A DNA stretch of 15,404 bases from an uncultured Actinomycetes bacterium (lineage in GTDB: Bacteria > Actinomycetota > Thermoleophilia > Solirubrobacterales > 70-9): positions 1 through 15,404 of the forward strand of contig CAMPIP010000041.1 of assembly GCA_946886425.1 (NCBI GenBank), written 5' to 3'. Within the stretch, counting starts at the first letter, position 1. Each line of letters opens with the position of its first letter. The position numbers were made by a program, and so were the translations under genes. This document shows, piece by piece, positions 1-6,106 of this stretch. The notes under the pieces were generated by a model that ran no database searches, was not told where the DNA came from, and saw only the letters and a program-made list of their open reading frames with translations.

Positions 1-95
1 CGTCGGACTCGGACGGCGCCGTGGCCCGTTACGACTGGGATTTCGGGGACGGCAGGGTCAGCAAGGCGAAGCGGACGGTCAGGCTGACCCGCTAG
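1..95 (+). CDS. C-terminal end of a PKD-domain protein (partial)
   Basis: The left edge cuts this gene. Reading from position 3, thirty codons remain before the TAG at 93-95. They contain DGAVARYDWDFGDG, the hallmark of a PKD (polycystic kidney disease) beta-sandwich repeat, whose usual motif is YxWDFGDG. PKD domains occur in secreted or surface proteins as adhesion or spacer modules, so an extracellular location is inferred. The protein ends shortly after the motif with a basic tail (SKAKRTVRLTR), so the PKD repeat is C-terminal. Catalytic domains, if any, lie outside the window. It converges on the P450 gene, with only 6 nt between the two stop codons. Confidence 0.75.
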   Translation, partial: SDSDGAVARYDWDFGDGRVSKAKRTVRLTR

Positions 96-101
96 GAGGG
101 C

Positions 102-1409
102 TCAGGCCGGTGAGCCGAGCGGTCGCTCGAGCACGACCCGGCCGCCGCGCGCCGGAGCCAGGGTGATGTTGCGGACCCTGACCTTCTCCGCCACCGGCTC
201 GGCGGGGCGCAGCTCGGCCCGCTCGACGAACTCGCGCAGGATCGTCCGCATCTCGTATTCGGCGAAGGCGGCGCCGATGCAGCGGCGGACGCCGCCGCCG
301 AAGGGGATCCAGGCGTAGTTGTCGGCCTTGCCGTCGAGGAACCGCTCGGGCCGGAACCGCTCCGGCTGGGGGAAGACGTCCTCCCGGTAGTGGAGGGCGG
401 CGATCGCCGGCAGCACGAAGGTTCCGGCCGGCAGCTCGTACTCGCCGATCGTCGCCGGCGCCTTCAGCTTGCGGGCGACGTCGACGATCACCGGGCGCGC
501 CCGCAGCGTCTCTTTGACCGTCGCCGCCATGTAGTCCTCCTCGCCGGCGGCGAGCGAGGCCCGCAGCCGCTCCAGCACCCGCGGGTTGCGGGTCAGTCGC
601 TCGACCGCCCAGGCCAGCCCGGTCGCGGTCGTCTCGTGGCCGGCGCCGAGCACCGTGACCAGCTCGTCGCGCAGCTCCCGGTCGGTCATCGGCTCGCCCT
701 CCTCGTCTCGGGCGCCGAGCAGCAGCGAGAGCACGTCGTCGCGCTCCTCGTGGCCCGGTTCGGAGCGGCGCAGGGCGATCTCCTCGTAGATGAAGGCGTC
801 GAGCGCTTCCCGTGAGCGCACGAACCGCGCCCAGGGGCTGAACCGCCCGAGGCTCCGGCGCAGGAACGGGAAGGACGTGATCAGGCCGACGCGGCGAGCA
901 AACTCGTCGATCAGGGCTTCGGCCCGCTGGCGGCGGTCCTCGTCGTGGACGCCGAAGACCGCCTTGAGGATCACCGCCAGGGTGATCCGCTGCGTATGCG
1001 GCCGCATCGCGAAGGGCTCGCCGACCGGCCAGCTCTCCATCTCCTCCCGGGTCACGGCGACGATCAGCTCGCCGTAGCGCCGCACCCGCTCGCCGTGGAA
1101 GGGCGGCAGCAGCAGCTTGCGCTGGCGCATGTGCGGCTCGTCGTCGAGGGTCAGCACCGAGTTCGGCCCGAGGGCCGGCTCCAGCACCGTCGCGTTGGCC
1201 TCGCCGGCGTGGAAGACGCTGGGCGAGCCGGTGAAGACCGCTTTGACCAGGTCGGGCCGGGCGACATAGACGATCTGCCCGAAGTAGGGGAAGCGCACCG
1301 TGAAGATGTCGCCGTAGCGGCGCTGGCACTGAGCGAGGAAGCCGAGCGGGTTGCGCGCGTAGGCAATCGCCTGAAGAGCTGCGGGGGCGCGAGGGCCGGG
1401 CGGCGGCAT
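102..1409 (-). CDS. Cytochrome P450 monooxygenase
   Basis: A 435-residue heme-thiolate monooxygenase, of normal length for a soluble bacterial P450. All diagnostic motifs are present: the I-helix oxygen-activation motif AGHETT (residues 256-261), the K-helix ExxR (E300-R303 in KETLR), a PERF-type segment (QPERFRPERF, about 348-357) and the heme loop FGGGVRRCIG (370-379) with axial cysteine C377. There is no N-terminal anchor; it starts with a proline-rich MPPPGPRAP, so it is probably cytosolic and needs separate ferredoxin and reductase partners, none of which is in the window. The general look recalls mycobacterial CYP135/CYP138-like enzymes, but this is only an impression and the substrate cannot be read from sequence. 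The start codon is 3 nt after the purU stop with no visible Shine-Dalgarno, suggesting translational coupling to purU. Confidence 0.95.
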   Translation of the reverse strand: MPPPGPRAPAALQAIAYARNPLGFLAQCQRRYGDIFTVRFPYFGQIVYVARPDLVKAVFTGSPSVFHAGEANATVLEPALGPNSVLTLDDEPHMRQRKLLLPPFHGERVRRYGELIVAVTREEMESWPVGEPFAMRPHTQRITLAVILKAVFGVHDEDRRQRAEALIDEFARRVGLITSFPFLRRSLGRFSPWARFVRSREALDAFIYEEIALRRSEPGHEERDDVLSLLLGARDEEGEPMTDRELRDELVTVLGAGHETTATGLAWAVERLTRNPRVLERLRASLAAGEEDYMAATVKETLRARPVIVDVARKLKAPATIGEYELPAGTFVLPAIAALHYREDVFPQPERFRPERFLDGKADNYAWIPFGGGVRRCIGAAFAEYEMRTILREFVERAELRPAEPVAEKVRVRNITLAPARGGRVVLERPLGSPA

Positions 1410-1412
1410 GGT

Positions 1413-2264
1413 CTAGAAGACGATCGTGCGGTCGCCGTCGAGGAGGACGCGGTCGTCGAGGTGGGCCATCACCGCCCTGGCCAGCACGACCCGCTCGATG
1501 TCGCGGCCGATCCGGACCAGGTCGGCGACCTCGTCGCTGTGGCTGACCCGGGTCACGTCCTGGTCGATGATCGGTCCGGCGTCGAGCTCGGCGGTGACGT
1601 AATGCGCGGTGGCGCCGATCAGCTTCACCCCGCGCTCGTGGGCGCGGCGGTAGGGGTCGGCGCCGACGAAGGCGGGCAGGAAGCTGTGGTGGATGTTGAT
1701 CGCCGGTGCCTCCAGCTCGCGGAGGAAGCCGTCCGAGAGGATCTGCATGTAGCGGGCGAGGACGAGCAGCTCGACCTGGTCGCCGAGCAGCTCGAGGATG
1801 TGGCGCTCGGCCAGTTCCTTTCCCCCCGGCTCGACCGGGACGTGGTGGAAGGGCAGTCCCACCGATTCGACCTGGGCGGCGTGGTCGGGGTGGTTGGAGA
1901 CGACCGCGACCAGCTCGCCGCCAAGCTCGCCGCTGCGCCAGCGCCAGAGCAGGTCGGAGAGGCAGTGGTCTTCGCGCGAAACCATCACCGCCACCCGCTT
2001 GCGGTGGCTCGACTCGGCGAAGTGGTGGTCCATCCGCAGCGGCGTCGCCAGCTCCTCAGCGAAGCGGCGCTCGATCTCCTCGCGCTCCGCCTCCGGCAAC
2101 GCGTCGAAGACCATCCGCATGAAGAAGCGGCCCTCCTCGGTGGAGTGCTGGTCGGCGTCGACGATGTTGAGACCGGCATCGGCGAGGAAGCCGCTGACGG
2201 CGGCGATCAGGCCGGGCCGGTCCGGGCAGGCCAGCAGTAGACGCGTCGTCGAATCCTGGGACAC
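1413..2264 (-). CDS. purU: Formyltetrahydrofolate deformylase
   Basis: PurU hydrolyses 10-formyl-tetrahydrofolate to tetrahydrofolate and formate, balancing the one-carbon pool and supplying formate. Residues about 7-80 form an ACT domain (LLLACPDRPGLIAAVSGF, then NIVDADQHS). Residues about 90-283 form the formyltransferase fold, with the expected Asn-His-Asp set N190 and H192 (INIHHSFLPAF) and D228 (ELDAGPIID). I place the start at the GTG at 2264, giving 283 residues, the usual PurU length. The frame stays open to an ATG at 2366 (317 residues), but the extra 34 residues (MCARSHCNRTWS...) do not look like PurU and no start codon lies between. A CATCAT box sits 7 nt before the GTG and could be a weak leaderless -10. 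The P450 gene follows after 3 nt, so the two are likely one transcript. Confidence 0.93.
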   Translation of the reverse strand: MSQDSTTRLLLACPDRPGLIAAVSGFLADAGLNIVDADQHSTEEGRFFMRMVFDALPEAEREEIERRFAEELATPLRMDHHFAESSHRKRVAVMVSREDHCLSDLLWRWRSGELGGELVAVVSNHPDHAAQVESVGLPFHHVPVEPGGKELAERHILELLGDQVELLVLARYMQILSDGFLRELEAPAINIHHSFLPAFVGADPYRRAHERGVKLIGATAHYVTAELDAGPIIDQDVTRVSHSDEVADLVRIGRDIERVVLARAVMAHLDDRVLLDGDRTIVF

Positions 2265-2390
2265 CGCCGGGATGATGGCGATTTCCTCGGCGGCGCAAGC
2301 GACCGATCGTGCCTGGGCAAGTGCGGATCGGCTCCAAGTCCGGTTGCAATGTGACCGCGCGCACACTCAGCGGGCCGGAATCCCTCCAGG

Positions 2391-2419
2391 GTTCCGCGCT
2401 TGCTCACGAAACGCTCACA
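2391..2419 (+). promoter_or_regulatory. Possible PHO-box-like triple repeat over the Rpf-like start
   Basis: Three 7-mers occur at exact 11-nt spacing: GTTCCGC (2391-2397), GCTCACG (2402-2408) and GCTCACA (2413-2419), separated by GCTT and AAAC. Each matches 5 of 7 bases of GTTCACC, the repeat of Streptomyces PhoP boxes, and they resemble the repeats found here near the regulator and pstS. The site overlaps the TTG start and first codons of the Rpf-like gene, a poor position for activation but possible for repression. It may be a chance match. Confidence 0.3.
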
Positions 2420-2891
2420 TATCGTCCCTGTCCTTGCCCTCGCCCTGGCGGTCCCCGCCACGGCCCTCGCCGCCGGCGATGATGCCGACCGCCCGACCGG
2501 TATCGCCGTCGCCGACGCCAAGCCGGTGACGATCGCGCCGCTGCGGCGACCGATCGAACGCTTCCAGCGCCTCGTCCACGATGCCGCCGCGGAGATCCGC
2601 CAGGAGGAACGCGCCGACGCCCGCCGCGAGCGCCGCGAAGCCTTCGCCGAGCTGCCCGGCGGCGTCTCGATGGCGACGCTGGAATCGATCGCCGCCTGCG
2701 AGTCTGGGGGAGACCCGACGATCGTCTCCGCCGACGGCAGCTACCGCGGCAAATACCAGTTCAGCTACGGCACCTGGGAAGCGGTCGGCGGCAGCGGCGA
2801 CCCGGCCGCCGCCGCTGAGGCCGAGCAGGACTACCGGGCGGCGTTGCTCTACACGCAGTCCGGTTCCAGCCCCTGGCCCGTCTGCGGCTGA
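2400..2891 (+). CDS. Secreted Rpf-like transglycosylase domain protein
   Basis: A 163-residue secreted protein. Residues 1-24 are a signal peptide (basic MLTKR, hydrophobic VLALALAVPAT, ALA before AGDD). Residues about 50-85 are a highly charged Arg/Glu-rich probable helix. Residues 90-163 match the resuscitation-promoting-factor / transglycosylase-like fold: IAACESGG with candidate catalytic Glu101, then GSYRGKYQFSYGTWEAVGG, ending in WPVCG. C100 and C162 can form the disulfide typical of Rpf domains. Such proteins cleave peptidoglycan glycan strands during growth or exit from dormancy; this role is inferred from the fold. The only in-frame start after the TGA at 2352 is the TTG at 2400, with no good Shine-Dalgarno. 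A small imperfect hairpin (GGAATCCC with GGGTTCC, 2377-2395) and an 11-nt-phased repeat overlap the start region. Confidence 0.85.
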   Translation: MLTKRSHIVPVLALALAVPATALAAGDDADRPTGIAVADAKPVTIAPLRRPIERFQRLVHDAAAEIRQEERADARRERREAFAELPGGVSMATLESIAACESGGDPTIVSADGSYRGKYQFSYGTWEAVGGSGDPAAAAEAEQDYRAALLYTQSGSSPWPVCG

Positions 2892-2930
2892 TCAGCAGGA
2901 ACGCCGCTGCGGCTGCCACGATGCGGGCCG

Positions 2931-3779
2931 ATGGCTGAGGACCAGATACCGGCGCCCGATCCCGCCGGGCCGCAGCGAAAACCACCCAAGGATGCGGTCG
3001 CCGAGGCGCAGGTGCGGGCGCCGACCCGCGGCAACCGCAAGCTGGAGAGCTTCCTGACCGCGGTCAACGCCGACCCGCAGGTGCGGGCCTGGTGGTACAT
3101 GGCCCAGGTCAACGCCGAGCGCCTCGGCATGTCGGACCACAGCTGGGTCCACATGCAGATCGTCCTCAACATCTCCCTGCGGGTGCTGCGGCTTCTGGTC
3201 AAAGGCGGCGTCGAGCCGGCGGTGGTCAGCGACCACGGGATGTCGCCGCGCGACGCCGAGGTCGTCGTCGCCGGCGGGGCGCTGCTGCACGACGTCGGCA
3301 TGTCGATCCACCGCGCCGACCACGAGGAGTACAGCCTCTTCCTCGCCGGGGGCGCGCTCGACCGCCTGCTCGCCGATTCCTACCGGCAGCCGGCCCGGAC
3401 CGTGATCGTCAGCGAGATCCTCCACGCGATCATCGGTCACCGCCGCCGCGGCCAGCCCTACACGGTCGAGGGCGGGGTGGTGCGGGTCGCCGACGCCCTC
3501 GACATGGCCCAGGGGCGCAGCCGCCTGCCGCTCGAGGCCGGCCAGGAGGGCATCCACTCGATCTCCGCCGCGGCGATCGACGGGGTCCGGATCGAGGCCG
3601 GCGAGGACCACCCGGTGCGGATCGAGATCGACCTCAACAACTCCGCCGGCATCTTTCAGGTCGACGACCTGCTGGCGACGAAGATCCGCGGCACCCCGCT
3701 GGAGGGCAAGGTCGAAGTCGTCGCCCGTGTCGAGGGCGAGACCGAGAAACGCTTGTTAAGCGGATTCCGGCTTACCTAG
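2931..3779 (+). CDS. HD-domain metal-dependent phosphohydrolase
   Basis: A 282-residue cytosolic protein with no signal peptide or membrane segment. Residues about 55-200 form an HD-type metal-binding site: H70 and H74 in DHSWVHMQ, the HD pair H120-D121 in GGALLHDVGMSIHR, H165 and H170 in EILHAIIGHR, and D188 in RVADALDMAQGR. HD enzymes hydrolyse phosphate esters, often nucleotides or cyclic dinucleotides; the substrate here is unknown. Residues about 205-282 (SAAAIDGVRIEAGEDHPVRIEID...) form a beta-rich C-terminal domain I do not recognise. The first 35 residues are polar, proline-rich and probably disordered. A CACGAT box lies 8 nt before the ATG and may be a leaderless -10. The stop TAG at 3777-3779 overlaps the convergent small gene's stop in a shared CTAG. 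Confidence 0.85.
   Translation: MAEDQIPAPDPAGPQRKPPKDAVAEAQVRAPTRGNRKLESFLTAVNADPQVRAWWYMAQVNAERLGMSDHSWVHMQIVLNISLRVLRLLVKGGVEPAVVSDHGMSPRDAEVVVAGGALLHDVGMSIHRADHEEYSLFLAGGALDRLLADSYRQPARTVIVSEILHAIIGHRRRGQPYTVEGGVVRVADALDMAQGRSRLPLEAGQEGIHSISAAAIDGVRIEAGEDHPVRIEIDLNNSAGIFQVDDLLATKIRGTPLEGKVEVVARVEGETEKRLLSGFRLT
3757..3774. terminator. Possible terminator hairpin between convergent genes
   Basis: TAAGCGG (3757-3763) can pair with CCG-G-CTTA (3767-3774) around an ATT loop, giving 7 base pairs with one bulged G. It sits inside the last codons of the HD gene, just beyond the end of the convergent small gene, where a bidirectional terminator would be expected. There is no U tract on either strand and the stem is short. 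Confidence 0.25.
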
Positions 3780-4015
3780 CCGAGCCGCGAAAGGTCAGCG
3801 GTGCGCTGTTCCTTGCGCTTCTCGAGGTGGCGCTGGATCAGCGAGAGGACGATCGGCAGCGCGGCGAAGAAGGCGATCACGCCGAAGCAGAAGAAGGTGA
3901 CCGTCTTGTCGGTGGTCGGGCCGGCCAGACCGACGCCGTTCTCGGCGAAGGCGGCGGGGGCGGCGACCAGCATCGTGGCCCAGATCGAGAGCATGATTGC
4001 GAGCGCTCGCTTCAC
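3776..4015 (-). CDS. Small secreted-then-anchored membrane protein, unknown function
   Basis: A 79-residue protein lying at the end of a much longer open frame whose upstream part looks like an antisense shadow of the regulator gene. From the GTG at 4015 it reads VKRALAIMLSIWATMLVAAPAAFA, a clear signal peptide or first membrane segment (about 1-24), then a short extracytoplasmic stretch (ENGVGLAGPTTDKT), a transmembrane helix (TVTFFCFGVIAFFAALPIVLS, about 38-58) and a basic cytosolic tail (QRHLEKRKEQRTADLSRLG). This topology is protein-like and argues for a real gene. A TAGATT box on the minus strand lies 8 nt before the GTG, consistent with a near-leaderless promoter. The gene diverges from the response regulator and shares the intervening region with its putative PHO box, so a link to phosphate control is possible. 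No family recognised. Confidence 0.72.
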   Translation of the reverse strand: MKRALAIMLSIWATMLVAAPAAFAENGVGLAGPTTDKTVTFFCFGVIAFFAALPIVLSLIQRHLEKRKEQRTADLSRLG

Positions 4016-4023
4016 GGCTCGGC

Positions 4024-4029
4024 AATCTA
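4024..4029 (-). promoter_or_regulatory. Putative -10 box of the small membrane gene
   Basis: On the minus strand the hexamer is TAGATT (TAnnnT pattern), 8 nt before the GTG start at 4015. This would give a transcript with almost no leader, which fits the absence of a Shine-Dalgarno there. No convincing -35 was seen. Confidence 0.4.
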
Positions 4030-4071
4030 GCGCACCGGCCCCCGGTGAAGGCCGCTTTGCCGCAATTTCGG

Positions 4072-4100
4072 CGTGAGCCACCTGTGAAAATCCTGTAAAC
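4072..4100 (-). promoter_or_regulatory. Putative PHO box between small membrane gene and regulator
   Basis: On the minus strand three 7-mers follow one another with exact 4-nt spacers: GTTTACA (4100-4094), TTTCACA (4089-4083) and GCTCACG (4078-4072). Seen from the plus strand the first two read CTGTGAA and CTGTAAA with AATC between, very like the E. coli Pho box CTGTCAT repeat with a 4-nt spacer. The 11-nt period is typical of PhoB/PhoP dimer sites. The box ends 14 nt before the regulator ATG and 56 nt before the small gene's GTG. The Streptomyces-like orientation points toward the small gene; autoregulation of the regulator is also possible. Confidence 0.6.
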
Positions 4101-4106
4101 GGGGAG
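4101..4106 (+). promoter_or_regulatory. Ribosome binding site of the response regulator
   Basis: GGGGAG ends 8 nt before the ATG at 4115 and supports that start. It is one of the few clear Shine-Dalgarno sites in the window. Confidence 0.6.
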
Positions 4107-4114
4107 ATTCCGCG

Positions 4115-4948
4115 ATGCCGACTGCCTACAATCGCCCTGAATTGCGGTCCCCGAGCCCCCAGCAGAACATCCGCCTGGCAGTGATCGACGGCGATACGGG
4201 CTTCGTCACGGTTCTGGCCAAGCGCGCCGAAGCGGCCGGCTGGCAGCTGCGCCAGGTGGCCGGCGCGATCCCGCCCGAGGAGCTGGTGGCGATGAAGCTT
4301 CACGCGCTCCTGGTCGACCCCGAGCTGCTCGGCGAAGACGGGACCGGCTATCTCGAGAGGGTCTGCGCCGCGATGCCGGAGCTCGGCATCGTCGTCTGCA
4401 CCGGGCGCTCGACCGTCGCCCAAAGGGTTCGTGGCCTGCGCCTCGGCGTCGACGACTGGATTGCCAAGCCCTGCCACCCCGAGGAGGCCATGGCCCGGAT
4501 CGAAGCCGCCTCGCGCCGCCGCCGCGGCCGGTCCGACGCTGGCGCCGGGCCGCTGGTCGCCGGCGAGATCGAGATCCGGCCCGACCGCTTCCAGGCATTC
4601 GTCAACGGCGCCAGCCTCGACCTGACCCGCCGCGAGTTCGAGCTGATGCAGCTGCTTGCCGAGGCTCGCGGCCAGGTCCTCGAGCGCGAGGCGATCTACC
4701 AGCGGGTCTGGGGCTACGCGATGGCCCACGGCGATCGCTCGGTCGACGTCTTCGTCCGCAAGCTGCGGCAGAAGCTGGAGCGCGGCTCGCCGGGCTGGGC
4801 CTACATCCACACGCACTTTGGCATCGGCTACCGGTTCGATCCCGAGCCCCCTGCCGACATCGTCCCCGACGCCCCGCCGGCGGATCTCTCCGCGGCGCCG
4901 TCGGCGCCGGCCGCGCGCCCCAAAGCGCCCGTCTCCGCTCCCAGGTAG
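4115..4948 (+). CDS. OmpR/PhoB-family response regulator, probable phosphate regulator
   Basis: A 277-residue two-component response regulator. Residues 19-133 are the receiver domain: acidic pocket D25 and D27 (VIDGD, shifted from the usual DD), phospho-acceptor D68 (ALLVDPELL), T96 (VVCTGRS) and K118 (AKPC). Residues about 150-242 are a winged-helix DNA-binding domain (LTRREFELMQLLAEARGQVL, then the recognition-helix region RSVDVFVRKLRQKLE, ending THFGIGYRF). A Pro/Ala-rich tail of about 35 residues follows and is probably disordered; with an 18-residue N-terminal extension it makes the protein longer than the usual 225-235. It sits directly before pstS and behind a PHO-box-like repeat, so a PhoP/PhoB role is likely. 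No sensor histidine kinase is in the window, so the partner must be elsewhere. PhoP/PhoB identity is inferred from context. Confidence 0.92.
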   Translation: MPTAYNRPELRSPSPQQNIRLAVIDGDTGFVTVLAKRAEAAGWQLRQVAGAIPPEELVAMKLHALLVDPELLGEDGTGYLERVCAAMPELGIVVCTGRSTVAQRVRGLRLGVDDWIAKPCHPEEAMARIEAASRRRRGRSDAGAGPLVAGEIEIRPDRFQAFVNGASLDLTRREFELMQLLAEARGQVLEREAIYQRVWGYAMAHGDRSVDVFVRKLRQKLERGSPGWAYIHTHFGIGYRFDPEPPADIVPDAPPADLSAAPSAPAARPKAPVSAPR

Positions 4949-4994
4949 CTCGCCAGTCCTCTGCGGGACCGGCGGCGGGCTTCCTGCGTGGCCT

Positions 4995-5023
4995 GTTCAC
5001 ACCCTTTTCACGGGTCCGACACA
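4995..5023 (+). promoter_or_regulatory. Putative PHO box upstream of pstS
   Basis: GTTCACA (4995-5001), CCCT, TTTCACG (5006-5012), GGTC, then a weaker CGACACA (5017-5023): three 7-mers at an exact 11-nt period. The first two closely match the actinobacterial PhoP repeat GTTCACC. A TAACAA hexamer (5030-5035) 6 nt beyond the third repeat could serve as a weak -10, leaving a leader of about 80 nt before pstS. Position, orientation and target gene all fit PhoP-activated transcription of the pst operon under phosphate limitation. Confidence 0.65.
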
Positions 5024-5041
5024 CGCAGGTAACAAGGTCGG

Positions 5042-5085
5042 CGCAGTCCGCTGCGAGGGTGCTGGCGACCCGGCCTGGGAGGCCG
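5042..5085 (+). other. Stem-loops in the pstS leader
   Basis: Two clean small hairpins lie between the putative pstS promoter and its start: CGCAG/CTGCG with a TCCG loop (5042-5055) and CGGCCT/AGGCCG with a GGG loop (5071-5085). A third pairing, GGGT with ACCC (5057-5060 with 5068-5071), overlaps them. They may simply reflect high GC content or stabilise the mRNA. No known riboswitch was recognised. Confidence 0.3.
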
Positions 5086-5105
5086 TGACCCAAGTGAACG
5101 ACGAG

Positions 5106-5111
5106 AAGGAG
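5106..5111 (+). promoter_or_regulatory. Ribosome binding site of pstS
   Basis: AAGGAG ends 9 nt before the GTG at 5121. It selects this start over the in-frame GTG at 5094, which would add nine charged residues ahead of the signal peptide. Confidence 0.75.
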
Positions 5112-5120
5112 ACGGACAGA

Positions 5121-6089
5121 GTGAAACGCTCCAAGTGGCTCGCGGCGATAGGTGCCGCGGCGGTGCTCGCGCTGGGGATTGCCGCATGTGGCACCAGCAG
5201 CGACGACGACAGTTCCAACGCCAGCGGCGGAGGCGGCGACGTGGCCGGCTCGATCCGCATCGACGGCTCCAGCACCGTGGCCCCGTTGAGCGAAGCGATC
5301 GCCGAGCGGTTCATGGCCGAAAACCCCGGCGTCCGGGTGACGGTGGGTACGTCGGGCACCGGCGGCGGCTTCGAAAAATTCTGCGCCGGGGAGACCGCCA
5401 TCAGCGACGCCTCGCGGGCGATCGAGCCCGAAGAGGAAGAAGCCTGCGAGAAAGCCGGCGTCGCCTTCGAGGAGGTGCGCGTCGCCACCGATGCGTTGAC
5501 GGTGATGATCAACAACGAGAACCCCGTCCAGTGCCTGACCGTGGATCAGCTCAACGCGATCTGGGGCCCGGGTTCGAACGTCTCCAGCTGGAGCGAAGTC
5601 CCGGGTCTGAAAGAGGACTTCGATGAGGAGCTGGCGCTGTTCGGCCCCGGCACCGACTCGGGCACCTTCGACTACTTCACCGAAGCGATCAACGGTGAGG
5701 AGGGGGTCACCCGCAAGGACTACAACAACGTCGGCGAGGACGACAACGCGACCGTCAAAGGCGTCGCGGGCGCGCCCGGAGGCATGGGCTATGCCGGCTT
5801 CTCCTTCTACCGGGAGAACGAAGGCAAGCTGAAGGCGCTCGAAGTCGACGGCGGGAAAGGTTGCGTCTCCCCCTCGGCCGAAACCGCCCAGGACGACAGC
5901 TACACCCCGCTCAGTCGCCCGCTGTTCATCTACCCGAGCGACAAGGGCCTGAAGGAACCGCAGGTGAAGGCGTTCGTCCGCTACTACCTCGACAACGTCA
6001 ACGGCATCGCCGAAGCGGTCGGCTACATCCCGCTGACCGAAGGGCAGCTGGCCAAATCGGAAGCCGCCGCCGAAAAGATCGGCCTCTAG
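5121..6089 (+). CDS. pstS: Phosphate-binding lipoprotein PstS
   Basis: The 322-residue extracytoplasmic binding protein of the high-affinity phosphate ABC transporter. Residues 1-23 are a lipoprotein signal (VKRSKWLAAIGAAAVLAL, lipobox IAAC), with C23 as the lipidated cysteine, followed by a Ser/Asp/Gly-rich linker. Phosphate-binding motifs are clear: GSSTVAPLSEAIAERF, then GTSGTGGGFEKFCAGETAISDASR, and GPGTDSGTFDYFTEAI in the second lobe. The C-terminus has the usual PLFIYPSDKG and FVRYYLDN segments. The start is GTG 5121, supported by AAGGAG; the longer open frame reaching back through the regulator gene is not protein-like there. It is the first gene of pstSCAB-phoU and follows a putative PHO box. 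PstC begins 17 nt downstream. Confidence 0.96.
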   Translation: MKRSKWLAAIGAAAVLALGIAACGTSSDDDSSNASGGGGDVAGSIRIDGSSTVAPLSEAIAERFMAENPGVRVTVGTSGTGGGFEKFCAGETAISDASRAIEPEEEEACEKAGVAFEEVRVATDALTVMINNENPVQCLTVDQLNAIWGPGSNVSSWSEVPGLKEDFDEELALFGPGTDSGTFDYFTEAINGEEGVTRKDYNNVGEDDNATVKGVAGAPGGMGYAGFSFYRENEGKLKALEVDGGKGCVSPSAETAQDDSYTPLSRPLFIYPSDKGLKEPQVKAFVRYYLDNVNGIAEAVGYIPLTEGQLAKSEAAAEKIGL

Positions 6090-6106
6090 CGGTCGCCGCA
6101 GTAGCG

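Noticed and set aside
79..1329. A 416-codon minus-strand frame overlapping the P450
   Set aside because: Same strand but another frame; arginine/alanine-rich with no motif, while the P450 frame has every signature.
945..2240. A 431-codon plus-strand frame
   Set aside because: It is antisense to the P450 and purU genes, both with full catalytic motifs; the translation is repetitive and domain-free.
2265..2399. Cyclic-di-AMP (ydaO) riboswitch upstream of the Rpf-like gene
   Set aside because: Rpf genes in other actinobacteria can have one, but the 135-nt region lacks a recognisable ydaO core and is short for it; only a weak hairpin is seen.
4016..4816. Upstream extension of the small minus-strand gene to a 346-residue protein
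   Set aside because: The extension is the antisense of the response regulator and has no protein-like features; the signal peptide begins right at the GTG at 4015.
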